DNA of 64,000 nt from Flavobacteriaceae bacterium (GCA_018401115.1 JAGYKX010000007.1:1-64000), one strand, 5' to 3'; counted from the first letter of the stretch, positions 1 through 7,840 are shown. Program-made: numbers and translations. Notes: generated from the letters alone by a model not told the origin.

Positions 1-29
1 TGAATTTTAATTAATAAAAAAATACCATT

Positions 30-1511
30 ATGAAAAATATAATTGTAAAAACTCTTTTGACAGGATTTGTTTTTCTTACTTCATGTACCCAAGATTTCGA
101 AGTTCTCAATGAAAATCAACCTGATTTCTCAAAAGTATATGCGACTGGAAGCGATGTAAAAAATGTGGCAGCTGGTTTATTTAGTACTTTTTATCTTGCA
201 AATAACTATACTACAGCTAGCTTGTTCGCAGTTTCTGCAGACAATTTATCTCTTCCATTTGTATGGTTTGGCATGTTTGACTTTGCCGGACAAGAACCAC
301 GGGTACCTTGGAATAATACTCCAGGATATACGTATGAATCAAGTACAAGTTATCCATTTAATCAAATGTATAAAGTTATTAACACCGCATCTCTTGTTAT
401 AAAAGCATTGGACAATGGAGTTGAAATAGGTAAAGATGGTGTTGATAATAATTTAGTAAGGGCTTTTGCACGTTTTAATATGGGTATTGCTTATGGGCAA
501 TTGGCATTAACTTTTGATAAGGCTTTTATTGTAGATGAAAAAATTAATTTAGAAGATGCATCTCTTGCTGACGCCAAAACATATTCGGAAGTCGCAGCAC
601 AAGCAATTTTATACCTTGATGAAGCTATCAGCTTGTCTGGAGATTCTTTTAGTATACCTGCTGATTGGATGGGAACTGCAGGAGACATATCTAGTAGTGA
701 GCTAAAGCAATATGCTAATTCTTGGGCTGCTAGAATACTTTCAAACCTACCTAGAAACTCAAATCAATTAGCTGCTGTAAATTGGCAGGATGTTAAAAAA
801 TATGCCGATGCAGGAGTAACATCCGATTTTAATGTGGTAAATGATGGATTTAAAAGATTTCCCCATTATGCTGGGTACTATCTTACCTTGTCAAACAGTG
901 CTCGATTGGATATGTATGTTGTTAATAAATTAGACCCAACCATGCCATCAAAATGGGGTGTTGATGCTAACTTTCCTCATCCACCTGCGTCAACAAATCC
1001 TTTAGATAAACGTTTAGAAACAGATTGTGAATATAAAGCAGATAATAATTTTGCTGCTGAACGTGGATATTATCATTGGTCAAACTACCGTTTTAAAAGA
1101 AGAGACTTCCTTTCAGCTTGGCCTCCAACTGGACCATTACCTGAATTAACGCTTGCTGAAAACGATATGTATAAAGCAGAAGTGGCGGCCTATACAGGCG
1201 ATTTATTAGGAGCAGCAGCCATAATTAATGCAGGTACACGCACCACAAGAGGTCAATTACCATCGGTGGCTGCAAATCTTGAAGATATTAAAGAAGCAAT
1301 TCACCATGAACGCATTATTGAAATGATTCTTACTGGATGTGGGTTGCAATTTTTTGAAATGAGAAAGAGGAATCTTTTACAAAAAGGCACGCCGCTACAT
1401 TTCCCATTACCAGCTAAAATATTAGAGACTTTTGGAGAATCAAAACCATTTTACACATTTGGTGGACCAGATGGGCAAGACGGTATCAATAACTCAAATG
1501 GTCCGAGATAA
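30..1511 (+). CDS. SusD/RagB-family outer-membrane lipoprotein
   Basis: The 493-residue product starts with a lipoprotein signal peptide ending in FLTSC, so it is probably lipid-anchored at the outer membrane. The body is tryptophan- and tyrosine-rich with alpha-helical stretches, and the C-terminal third carries HHERIIEMILTGCGLQFFEMRKR, cut here at the conserved core 'ERIIEM...FFEMRKR', the usual signature of the SusD/RagB family. SusD proteins form the lid of a SusC TonB-dependent importer and bind glycans or peptides. The SusC partner would lie upstream, outside the window; bases 2-10 read Glu-Phe-stop, a typical SusC ending, but this is too short to claim. The substrate cannot be inferred. 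It is followed by a thioredoxin-like gene after about 100 bases. Confidence 0.85.
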   Translation: MKNIIVKTLLTGFVFLTSCTQDFEVLNENQPDFSKVYATGSDVKNVAAGLFSTFYLANNYTTASLFAVSADNLSLPFVWFGMFDFAGQEPRVPWNNTPGYTYESSTSYPFNQMYKVINTASLVIKALDNGVEIGKDGVDNNLVRAFARFNMGIAYGQLALTFDKAFIVDEKINLEDASLADAKTYSEVAAQAILYLDEAISLSGDSFSIPADWMGTAGDISSSELKQYANSWAARILSNLPRNSNQLAAVNWQDVKKYADAGVTSDFNVVNDGFKRFPHYAGYYLTLSNSARLDMYVVNKLDPTMPSKWGVDANFPHPPASTNPLDKRLETDCEYKADNNFAAERGYYHWSNYRFKRRDFLSAWPPTGPLPELTLAENDMYKAEVAAYTGDLLGAAAIINAGTRTTRGQLPSVAANLEDIKEAIHHERIIEMILTGCGLQFFEMRKRNLLQKGTPLHFPLPAKILETFGESKPFYTFGGPDGQDGINNSNGPR

Positions 1512-1615
1512 CCTTTAATTATTAATACCGCAGCTTAGGGGTATTCTTCCTATGAGTTATTTTTACTGATAAATTAAGTTGTTTTCCTCTGAGCGAATTA
1601 TAAATTAAAATTATT

Positions 1616-2125
1616 ATGAGAAGTTTAAAGCTTTCTTTTTTTATTATAATATTAAGTATCAATAGTCTTTTGGCACAAGACATGCTAATACCAATTAATA
1701 AAAAATTATATGATCCAACAAGCGATGCCAAAGTTGAAATTGCAAATGCAGTAAAAAAAGCAAAAAAAGAAGGCAAGCACGTGTTTTTACAAATTGGAGG
1801 AAACTGGTGTGGATGGTGCCTAGCGTTTGATAAAAAAGTAAAATCAAATGATACTTTGCGTAAAGCGCTGGAAAAGAATTTCGTTGTTTATCATGTGAAT
1901 TTTAGCAAAGAAAACAAGAATTTAGATATTCTAGCTTCATTAGGTTTTCCACAGCGTTTTGGATTTCCTGTATTCGTAATTTTAGATGGTCAAGGAAATA
2001 GACTTCATACTCAAAATAGTACGAATCTTGAAATAGGGAAAGGGCATTCAACACAAAAAACATTAAATTTTTTTAATAATTGGTCACAATCGGCCATTGA
2101 TCCAAAAAATAATGATAAGTGGTGA
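1616..2125 (+). CDS. Exported thioredoxin-fold protein
   Basis: The 169-residue product has an N-terminal signal peptide (hydrophobic residues 5-20, LLAQ) and a thioredoxin-like fold with the active-site motif W-C-G-W-C at residues 64-68. The helix before it (NAVKKAKKEGKHVFLQIGG) and the later 'GFPVFVIL' cis-proline region match periplasmic thioredoxin-7/DUF255-like proteins. The expected role is thiol-disulfide exchange in the periplasm; the partner is unknown. CGWC differs from the classical CGPC, which affects redox potential. It sits about 100 bases after the SusD-like gene and may share its transcript; the nearest strong terminator is about 270 bases downstream. Confidence 0.85.
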   Translation: MRSLKLSFFIIILSINSLLAQDMLIPINKKLYDPTSDAKVEIANAVKKAKKEGKHVFLQIGGNWCGWCLAFDKKVKSNDTLRKALEKNFVVYHVNFSKENKNLDILASLGFPQRFGFPVFVILDGQGNRLHTQNSTNLEIGKGHSTQKTLNFFNNWSQSAIDPKNNDKW

Positions 2126-2395
2126 AAAACTTAGCTAAAATCAAAGTAGCCTAATTTTTAATTTTAGAGATATTCTATAGACCTAAAAATACTATGGTAT
2201 GTATTATTATAATTTTTTGAGTTTAGATTGAAGTAACAAATATGTAATTATATATTTTAAATAAAACGGATCGACAGATAAAATAAAAGTGTTTTCATTA
2301 TTAGCTGTTTAGTTTTAAATTGTTTAGTTAGTTTTAATTAGTAAATTTCACTTTAAAAAGTCTATTGTAGTTGAATATTTAAGAACTATTTGTTC

Positions 2396-2431
2396 AGGTT
2401 CCAAGACTAAATGTCTTGGAACCTTTTTTTA
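2396..2431 (+). terminator. Rho-independent terminator
   Basis: A perfect 12-bp stem (aggttccaagac / gtcttggaacct) with a 5-base loop (2408-2412) is followed by seven T. It probably ends the SusD/thioredoxin transcript. Confidence 0.8.
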
Positions 2432-2514
2432 TAGAAAGTTTTAGATGATCCTATTAGTGGTGTTTATTTATGAATGGTTGGTGTTAAGCTTTCTAAGTAA
2501 TTTACTTTTAGCTA

Positions 2515-2524
2515 CCCCCCCCCC
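2515..2524. repeat. C10 homopolymer tract
   Basis: Ten consecutive C in otherwise strongly AT-rich non-coding DNA, about 190 bases before the start of a decayed gene. Long C/G tracts are prone to slippage; no promoter or reading frame that it would switch is evident. Confidence 0.9.
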
Positions 2525-2712
2525 GAATGCAGTTGTATTTGGATCAAAGCATCAATGCTTTTGCCTTACATTAATTCAAAACTTTATTCTAAATTAAATG
2601 TATACTAAATGGGATTAAAATCTAATTAATTTTAATGTGTGTGACTTTTGATACACAATTTATTATTTCCACTACTATACATTTGTTAAATAACCACTAA
2701 TCTAATTTAAAA

Positions 2713-3018
2713 ATGAATTCATCAAGAAGAAAGTTTGTCACTTCAATTGCATTAGGGGTAGGCGTTACAGCTTTTCCAAATTTCATAGAGGATTTTGATA
2801 ATTTAGAGCCGGTAAATTTAAATACTGCGATTAATACCAACGAATTATTAAGTTAGTTTAACAAAATTAAAGGGGAACACAGGGTAGTTTATGATGGGAG
2901 TCAACCCCCATAACACGCTCCCCATAGTATGGAATTGGGCTTTTTTAGAATTAAATAATTCAATATAGCTGTAGTATTGTATGCCATTAAATTCAAATTC
3001 CATGTTATGCCCAGGTAA
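2713..3018 (+). pseudogene. Decayed Tat-exported protein gene
   Basis: An intact ATG opens a Tat signal peptide (MNSSRRKFVTSIALGVG, twin arginine at residues 5-6) that is cut at codon 48 by TAG (2854-2856), plausibly a TGG-to-TAG change. The same frame continues FNKIKGEHRVVYDGSQP, then meets TAA; skipping one C of the C5 run at 2905-2909 restores PHNTLPIVWNWAFLELNNS. A further shift near 2967 gives AVVLYAIKFKF. From memory this matches a Bacteroidota Tat-signal family with the pattern KGKHR-VxD...PH...P..W...L.N and VVLRH.AIPFA. A weak further match (LWNKLYL) lies near 3070-3090. So one nonsense change, at least two frameshifts and loss of the C-terminal half are seen. The protein family assignment rests on recall and needs a search. 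Confidence 0.7.
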
Positions 3019-3155
3019 GTAAAAATCGTAATAAATAAGGTTGGTAAATTTCAGTTCTGGATGTGACCATTGTGGAATAAACTTTATCTATAGTATATAA
3101 ACCATCTGCATCATAACGGCATGTATATGGGCCGTTTCAATGGCTTATATACGTT

Positions 3156-3168
3156 GTTAGAGCCAGTA
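3156..3168. repeat. Left copy of 13-bp inverted repeat around the MBL gene
   Basis: GTTAGAGCCAGTA here is the inverse of TATTGGCTCTAAC at 4084-4096, with 12 of 13 positions matching. The two copies bracket the metallo-beta-lactamase-like gene almost exactly, like cassette boundaries. Confidence 0.75.
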
Positions 3169-3172
3169 TTTT

Positions 3173-4072
3173 TTAATCGACTGGATATATTATAAAGCTA
3201 TCATGAACTTCTTTTGTTGGTTTGTCTCCCAATTTTGTAAGAGCGCTTGAAAGTTCTTTTAAAGTTAGCACACTTAGAGGAAGTTGATGTTCTTTCGGCT
3301 GGTAAATAGTTCCCATTGGGTAGTCAACTCCAGGTGTTTGGGTCATTTCAATGTGGTTTCCAAGTATGGTTGAAATCTCAAAATTGTTGGTGAATTTCAC
3401 AAGACGTTCAATACTTATTTTAAAGATATTCCAATCTTTTACATATAATCTGCCTGGATAAAAGGTGTCTCCTGTAAATAGAATTTTCGTTGATGTGTCA
3501 TACACAGCAATTGAAGAAGCCTGATGTCCAGGAATGGGTATTATTTTCATTGATCGATTGCCTAATTCAAAATCTACAATTTCTTCAGGCCAATTTGAGA
3601 TATTATAAAAGTCCTTTAAGTCTTCAACTTCCAGACCAATAACAGTTGTATTTGGTTTGCCTTCAAACTGATTATCTGCTGCATAGTGGTCCCCATGTTT
3701 ATGAGTATGAGCCACAATTAATTCAACTTCTCCGTTTTTTTCAGACCAGTCGTTAATAATTTGTTTTACTGTTTTATAAAGTGGGAAGATAGCATCTTGT
3801 TCGGTAGCTCCTGTATCCATCAATAATGCTTTGTCATTTCCAAAAAACAGAAACATGAAAGGCGCTTCATAATTGGTGCATTTGCTTTGTCGTAAAATCC
3901 AAGTATTACTATTGTATTGAACTACCTGAATTGGAGCATCAATATTTTCTTCACAGTTTTCAGAGCCATGAATCCAATTTTGAAGATTCAAATCAACGGT
4001 TTCGTCAATTGAAAGCTTACAAGACCATATTAAAATGAGTATTGAGATTAATATTGTAGCTTTTGATTTCAT
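3173..4072 (-). CDS. Metallo-beta-lactamase-fold hydrolase, lipoprotein
   Basis: The 299-residue product has a lipoprotein signal peptide (lipobox IWSC, Cys18) and a metallo-beta-lactamase fold. The metal motif H-x-H-x-D-H is at residues 124-129 (within HTHKHGDH), with further candidate ligands His183 (PGHQ), Asp202 (TGDTF) and His240 (GNH). All zinc ligands of a class of MBL-fold hydrolases therefore seem present. The reaction is uncertain: the family covers beta-lactamases, glyoxalase II-like thioesterases, lactonases and phosphodiesterases. It stands alone on the minus strand between decayed genes and is bracketed by 13-bp inverted repeats, which suggests it moved as a unit. Confidence 0.85.
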   Translation of the reverse strand: MKSKATILISILILIWSCKLSIDETVDLNLQNWIHGSENCEENIDAPIQVVQYNSNTWILRQSKCTNYEAPFMFLFFGNDKALLMDTGATEQDAIFPLYKTVKQIINDWSEKNGEVELIVAHTHKHGDHYAADNQFEGKPNTTVIGLEVEDLKDFYNISNWPEEIVDFELGNRSMKIIPIPGHQASSIAVYDTSTKILFTGDTFYPGRLYVKDWNIFKISIERLVKFTNNFEISTILGNHIEMTQTPGVDYPMGTIYQPKEHQLPLSVLTLKELSSALTKLGDKPTKEVHDSFIIYPVD

Positions 4073-4485
4073 ATTTTGGTCTATATTGGCTCTAACGTAG
4101 CGCTAAACGTACTAGTACGCATATATCTACTTTGTTATTACCTACTAATCTAAGAGATTTTTTTTGTTTTAAAAGTAATATTAGCTAAATGAGTCTAAAT
4201 TCAGTTGTTTTACTGGAGCTATGCCTTAATAATGCTTTATTTACTCTAAATCAATACTAGATTCTAATCTATGATTGATATAGTAGTTGAGGCGCATAGG
4301 GAGATATGAGATAAATTAATAAATTGGAGTTATCTCTTTGAAAGAGATAGAAAAGGGCTTAGAAAGCCTTAAAAAGCCTCTATTGGATGCCTGGAATAAT
4401 GTTTTGCTGTATGATCATACTATAGACTATTAAAAAATTAAAATTAATAAATTCGAATTTTATAATGTCCTATTTTTAGGGAAGC
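4073..4485. other. Gene-free stretch with repeat boundary and palindrome
   Basis: Beyond the right 13-bp repeat there is a perfect 12-base palindrome cgtactagtacg (4108-4119) and a small hairpin around 4330-4350. A 36-codon plus-strand open stretch (4323-4433) reads protein-like (KEIEKGLESLKKPLLDAWNN) but has no start codon and I do not recognise it. Nothing else is supported. Confidence 0.5.
4084..4096. repeat. Right copy of 13-bp inverted repeat around the MBL gene
   Basis: TATTGGCTCTAAC, the partner of 3156-3168 in inverted orientation. On the minus strand it lies just before the MBL start codon. Confidence 0.75.
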
Positions 4486-4683
4486 CTACATCCTCACTAT
4501 ATAAATTACCACCCTAATATCCGCATTTAAATGTTTATTCACCCCTTTGTTAAGGACCATTTCATACCTCAAAAGATTCTTATTTATAAATTCATCAGGA
4601 ATCTCTACTTTCTTCTTTTTAGCTTCTTTCATTTTATCGTAAAATAAGAGCCTCTTAGAGCTTTGTTTAACAATATTCTTATA
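4486..4683 (-). pseudogene. Remnant of a phage/plasmid replication protein (gene II/X type)
   Basis: An open stretch of 65 codons on the minus strand begins after a stop and has no proper start at its upstream end. It reads QSSKRLLFYDKMKEAKK and then VEIPDEFINKNLLRYEM before VLNKGVNKHLN. The pattern 'FYDK..E.....IP.....NLLRYE...K' is what I recall from the catalytic region of phage/plasmid replication initiators of the II/X family found on small Bacteroidota replicons and filamentous phages. It ends after a short unrelated tail (RVVIYIVRM-stop). Seen: the open frame and motif. Inferred: it is the leftover of an integrated element. The start may also be the internal ATG (MKEAKKKK), but a 48-residue functional gene is less likely. 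Confidence 0.55.
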
Positions 4684-4790
4684 TTATAATTTATAAGTTT
4701 AACAAAATTAGCTTAGTAACTTAAAAGGGGTCACTTTTACAATTACATATTTAATAGATTTATTCAATAACTAATTAAAATAAACTCAAG

Positions 4791-5318
4791 ATGAAAAAAT
4801 TATTATTCTCTTTAATTGCTGTTAGTTTAATTTCTTGTCAAGCACCTAAAGAAAAACAATCAGAACAATCCAGTGAGCCAACTGTTATTGGATATGAATT
4901 TAATGATGACGGAGAAAAGCTAAATGTAATAGCTGGAGATGTTGCAATAACTGATATTTTTTTAGAATATATCCAAGCTCACAATGACAAAGATTTAAGT
5001 AAAATATCAGAAATGGATATGGATAACATAGTCGTTAGAGCTGCAAATGGTACTTTAATAAATGGGAGTGATTCTCATACAAATCAATTAGAAACTTGGT
5101 TTAATGAAAATAACCCCTCTTGGAAGGTAAGATTTATGGTGGCAAATAATCTCCAAGATAATAATGGACAAAATCAATTTTATCTAACAACTAGTGTAGT
5201 TGTCGTTCAATCAATAGATGGGAACAATGTAACAAGCCACCATATAATAGATGTTGAATTTGTTGATGGAAAAGTTAAAGAGTTAATGGTATATGATAGG
5301 GCAAGTGTACAGGAATAA
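4791..5318 (+). CDS. Small lipoprotein with an NTF2/SnoaL-like domain
   Basis: The 175-residue product has a lipoprotein signal peptide (LISC, Cys16) followed by a polar linker and a domain starting near residue 45: a helix with FLEYIQAHNDKDLSKI, then beta strands ending in DVEFVDGKVKELMVYDR. This cone-like arrangement is typical of SnoaL/NTF2-like proteins, which serve as small-molecule enzymes or binding domains; no catalytic residues can be assigned. It stands alone and is followed 22 bases later by a strong terminator. Confidence 0.7.
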   Translation: MKKLLFSLIAVSLISCQAPKEKQSEQSSEPTVIGYEFNDDGEKLNVIAGDVAITDIFLEYIQAHNDKDLSKISEMDMDNIVVRAANGTLINGSDSHTNQLETWFNENNPSWKVRFMVANNLQDNNGQNQFYLTTSVVVVQSIDGNNVTSHHIIDVEFVDGKVKELMVYDRASVQE

Positions 5319-5340
5319 AATTTTATAAACTATACCTATT

Positions 5341-5375
5341 AAAAGCCTATCAATTATGATAGGCTTTTACTTTTA
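5341..5375 (+). terminator. Rho-independent terminator
   Basis: A perfect 12-bp stem (aaaagcctatca / tgataggctttt) with loop atta, followed by a T-rich stretch, lies 22 bases after the preceding lipoprotein gene. Confidence 0.8.
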
Positions 5376-5424
5376 AACCATATACATCCCCCTAATCCAA
5401 CTCACTTACTTCAAGACCTCTTTC

Positions 5425-5548
5425 ATGGCTTTATCAAATCTTAAAAAGTAAACAAAAAAAAGTAGGAAGACCAAGAAAAAGAACAGCCGAGGCTGTTGTA
5501 AAAGACATTAGAAGACAAACAAAAAAAACATTAAACAATGAAGAAAAT
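5425..5548 (+). pseudogene. Remnant of an IS3-like transposase OrfA N-terminus
   Basis: ATG at 5425 reads MALSNLKK then stop; shifting frame at the A-rich run continues SKQKKVGRPRKRTAEAVV and KDIRRQTKKTLNNEENL. The order 'VGRPRKR...V..IRRQT.K....NEE' resembles the start of OrfA of some IS3-family elements (RRxTRKxYSxEEKI). The match ends where the next gene begins: the codons for NNEEN overlap the start codon of the esterase. Only this N-terminal part remains and no OrfB or terminal inverted repeats were seen. The assignment rests on recall and is moderate. Confidence 0.45.
5522..5548 (+). repeat. 27-bp direct repeat at a start codon, copy 1
   Basis: Seven A, then cattaaaca, the ATG and aagaaaat: 27 bases are identical to 7049-7075. 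Each copy spans the translation start region of a neighbouring exported-protein gene. Confidence 0.85.
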
Positions 5549-7013
5549 TTATTTCAGCCTTTTACTTATTTCACTCTTTTTCGCAGATGGCTTTGGCCAA
5601 CAATTTGAAGTTAGTTATTCAGCATCCGTTTTTGATAAGTCATTTACAGGGCATGTGTTGCTTTATATGTCAAAGGCAAACAAAGAACCAAAAGACGGTG
5701 ATGTAGGAGAGGGCTTCCCATGCTTTTCCGTTTCTGTAAAAAACATTCAACCCGGGCAAGCCATCACTATAGATGACAGAGCGATTTCATTTCCCACCGC
5801 CCTATCTGATATTGAACGTGGTGAGTATTATGTTCAAATTGTGTGGGACAGAAACCTTGGCGGACACTCTATAGCAGCAAGTCCAGGCAACTTATTTAAT
5901 ACTACTGAGAAGATTACGATTACAAAAGACTTTAAGAAGGTTTTTAAGATTGTTGCCAAAGAAATGGTTGCTGAATATCCTGATTTTAAAGAAACGCAAT
6001 ATGTAAAAGTAGTAGAAGCGCCTTCTGCTTTACTTACTGCGTTTCATGGAAAAGAAATGGCTGTTAATGCAGCTGTTATTCTGCCAAAAGAATATTATAC
6101 TGAACCTACTAGGAAATTTCCTGTGCTGTTTAAGATTTGGGGGTATATTGGAAATTATCATGAACTTTCAGGGAATATTGAACCAAGTAAACAGGTTGCT
6201 AGCACAGCTGTTATAGAGGTGATTCTTGACGGCAATTGTGCTTTAGGACATTCTGTATATGCAAACAGTGATAATAATGGTCCATGGAGCGATGCTTTAA
6301 TCACAGAGTTTATACCGGTACTTGAAAAAAAATTCAGAGCCAATGGTGCTAGATTATTAACGGGCCATAGCAGCGGAGGATGGTCCGCCTTATGGCTTCA
6401 AACACAATATCCAAAAGTATTTGACGGTTGTTGGGCAAGTTCGCCCGATTATGTCGATTTCAGAAGTTTCCAAAAAGTAAATTTATACGAAGACAAAAAC
6501 ATGTTTTACGATAAAGAGGGCTCCCTCCGTTTTGGGGCTACAGTGGCAGGTTTCATACCTTGGAGGTATGTAAAGACCGGCTTTCAAATGGAAAATGTCG
6601 TGTATCGTGGAGAACAAGTGCATTCTTTTGATGCCGTATTCAGTAAAAAAGGAAGCGATGGAATGCCTAAACGTATTTGCAATAATAGTACAGGTTTGAT
6701 AGATACCGCTGTATCTGCGCATTGGAAAAACTATGATATTGCTTTAATCCTAAGAAACAACTGGGCGTCTTTAAAATCTGAATTGGATGATAAAGTCCGA
6801 ATATCAATAGGAAAGCAAGATAATTTTAATTTACACTATTCCGTTAATTTGCTTGAAAAACAGATGAAAGAGTTGCATTCCAACTTTCAGTTTGCTTATT
6901 ATCCAGGAGATCACTTTACCGTATACACCCCTGACTATGAGAAAGATGGCAATCAATTTCTTGAGCAAAAATATGTAGAATGGCTTGCCAAATCTAAAAC
7001 AGAAAAAAAATAA
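5538..7013 (+). CDS. Secreted alpha/beta-hydrolase (putative esterase)
   Basis: The 491-residue product has a signal peptide (residues 1-20, ending FGQ). The N-terminal half (20-160) is beta-rich and unassigned. From about 165 on it is an alpha/beta hydrolase of the esterase-D type: VILPKEYY, FPVLFKIWGY, then the nucleophile elbow G-H-S-S-G-G with probable catalytic Ser278, followed by FDGCWASSPDYVDF. A histidine in YYPGDHFTVY near the C-terminus is the likely third triad member. The family hydrolyses esters such as feruloyl or enterobactin-like esters; the substrate here is unknown. Spacing to the next lipoprotein gene is 51 bases and both share the same 27-base leader. Confidence 0.8.
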   Translation: MKKIYFSLLLISLFFADGFGQQFEVSYSASVFDKSFTGHVLLYMSKANKEPKDGDVGEGFPCFSVSVKNIQPGQAITIDDRAISFPTALSDIERGEYYVQIVWDRNLGGHSIAASPGNLFNTTEKITITKDFKKVFKIVAKEMVAEYPDFKETQYVKVVEAPSALLTAFHGKEMAVNAAVILPKEYYTEPTRKFPVLFKIWGYIGNYHELSGNIEPSKQVASTAVIEVILDGNCALGHSVYANSDNNGPWSDALITEFIPVLEKKFRANGARLLTGHSSGGWSALWLQTQYPKVFDGCWASSPDYVDFRSFQKVNLYEDKNMFYDKEGSLRFGATVAGFIPWRYVKTGFQMENVVYRGEQVHSFDAVFSKKGSDGMPKRICNNSTGLIDTAVSAHWKNYDIALILRNNWASLKSELDDKVRISIGKQDNFNLHYSVNLLEKQMKELHSNFQFAYYPGDHFTVYTPDYEKDGNQFLEQKYVEWLAKSKTEKK

Positions 7014-7048
7014 CAAACATTGCCGTAAACCAACCTTATTAATTAACC

Positions 7049-7075
7049 AAAAAAACATTAAACAATGAAGAAAAT
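7049..7075 (+). repeat. 27-bp direct repeat at a start codon, copy 2
   Basis: Identical to 5522-5548; it includes the ATG of the lipoprotein gene at 7065. Confidence 0.85.
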
Positions 7076-7637
7076 ATTTTACTTATCTATTCTAATATTT
7101 ATTGGATGTAAAAATCGAACTAACTCTGAAATTAATATTCACCAAAACGATAATGTTGAAATAGCAAATAAGTTTATTGATGCATTCTATTCATTTAATG
7201 AAGATTCTTTGAAATTATCGCTATCCTATGCTGAAAAATCACATCCTTCTATTTTGTATTATCAGAAATGGGCAGAATGTGGAAATTACGAAGTATTAAA
7301 TCGTGCTGACTGTGTAGAAAAAAATGATTCTCTAGTTATATGTCCTGTTACAGTAAAAGATGATCTAATGAGAGCACTTCAATTAGATTTAAATGTTACG
7401 GACACTTTTCATATTATCATAAAAGATAGAAAAATCCGATCTGTTCAAACATCCTCAAATGATCCTGACGTATACTATGAAGCAGAGGATTGGATAAAAA
7501 AGAATCGGCCAGAATTAATTGAAAAGCCTTGTGAAGATGCCAGGAAAGGAGGAACAACACCTTGTGAATGTATTAAAGGAACTATACAAGGTCTCAAAGA
7601 ATTTAAGGCTAATGAAGTATCTCAAAAAACTCAATAA
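7065..7637 (+). CDS. Hypothetical lipoprotein
   Basis: The 190-residue product has a short lipoprotein signal peptide (MKKIFYLSILIFIGC, Cys15). A helical segment NKFIDAFYSFNEDSLK near residues 40-58 followed by beta strands may be a small NTF2-like domain, but I do not recognise a family. The C-terminal part has a pair of cysteine-containing motifs (KPCEDARKGG and PCECIKG) that could form disulfides or bind a metal. It follows the esterase gene by 51 bases and precedes an unusual inverted-repeat element. Confidence 0.6.
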   Translation: MKKIFYLSILIFIGCKNRTNSEINIHQNDNVEIANKFIDAFYSFNEDSLKLSLSYAEKSHPSILYYQKWAECGNYEVLNRADCVEKNDSLVICPVTVKDDLMRALQLDLNVTDTFHIIIKDRKIRSVQTSSNDPDVYYEAEDWIKKNRPELIEKPCEDARKGGTTPCECIKGTIQGLKEFKANEVSQKTQ

Positions 7638-7639
7638 CG

Positions 7640-7770
7640 GCTTCTAACAATGTATAAAAATAATCGCTCAATTTTGGGCTTAACTAACGGTCGTTGCGGG
7701 TTTACTACGTCTGATTTACCTGCGGAAAATCCTCGCACGTAAACCCGCTACTTTTCATATACAAGACCTT
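7640..7770. repeat. Intergenic inverted-repeat element, GCGGGTTTAC core
   Basis: Immediately after the lipoprotein stop comes cttctaacaatgtataaaa, then a long structured stretch with a perfect 10-bp inverted pair gcgggtttac (7696-7705) and gtaaacccgc (7739-7748), and an outer, imperfect pair (tgtataaaaat near 7651 against cttttcatataca near 7751). The start CTAACAATGTATA is close to CTAACAACGTATA found downstream of the MBL gene (minus strand, near 3150-3160). It could be a mobile-cassette end or a transcript-ending structure. Confidence 0.6.
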
Positions 7771-7840
7771 TAGCTACCAGCAGAAAATAAAAATCGTTCT
7801 TTCCTAAAAAAGTATTATAAATCAATTAATCTAAACCAAA

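Larger units (their letters stand above)
2126..2712. other. Gene-free stretch with one terminator and a C10 tract
   Basis: I see no credible gene in these 587 bases. They contain a hairpin terminator (2396-2431), a run of ten cytosines (2515-2524) and, just before the decayed Tat gene, a TACATTTG box (2678-2685) that matches the Bacteroidota -7 consensus but lacks a well-spaced -33 element. Confidence 0.6.

Noticed and set aside
1..10. End of a SusC gene at the left edge
   Set aside because: Glu-Phe-stop at 2-10 is suggestive, but three codons cannot support a call.
2848..3084. Minus-strand open frame with protein-like text (YYDFYLPGHNMEFEFNG)
   Set aside because: No start codon; it is the complement of the decayed Tat gene, whose plus-strand reading has a signal peptide and family-like motifs. 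Kept in mind as an alternative.
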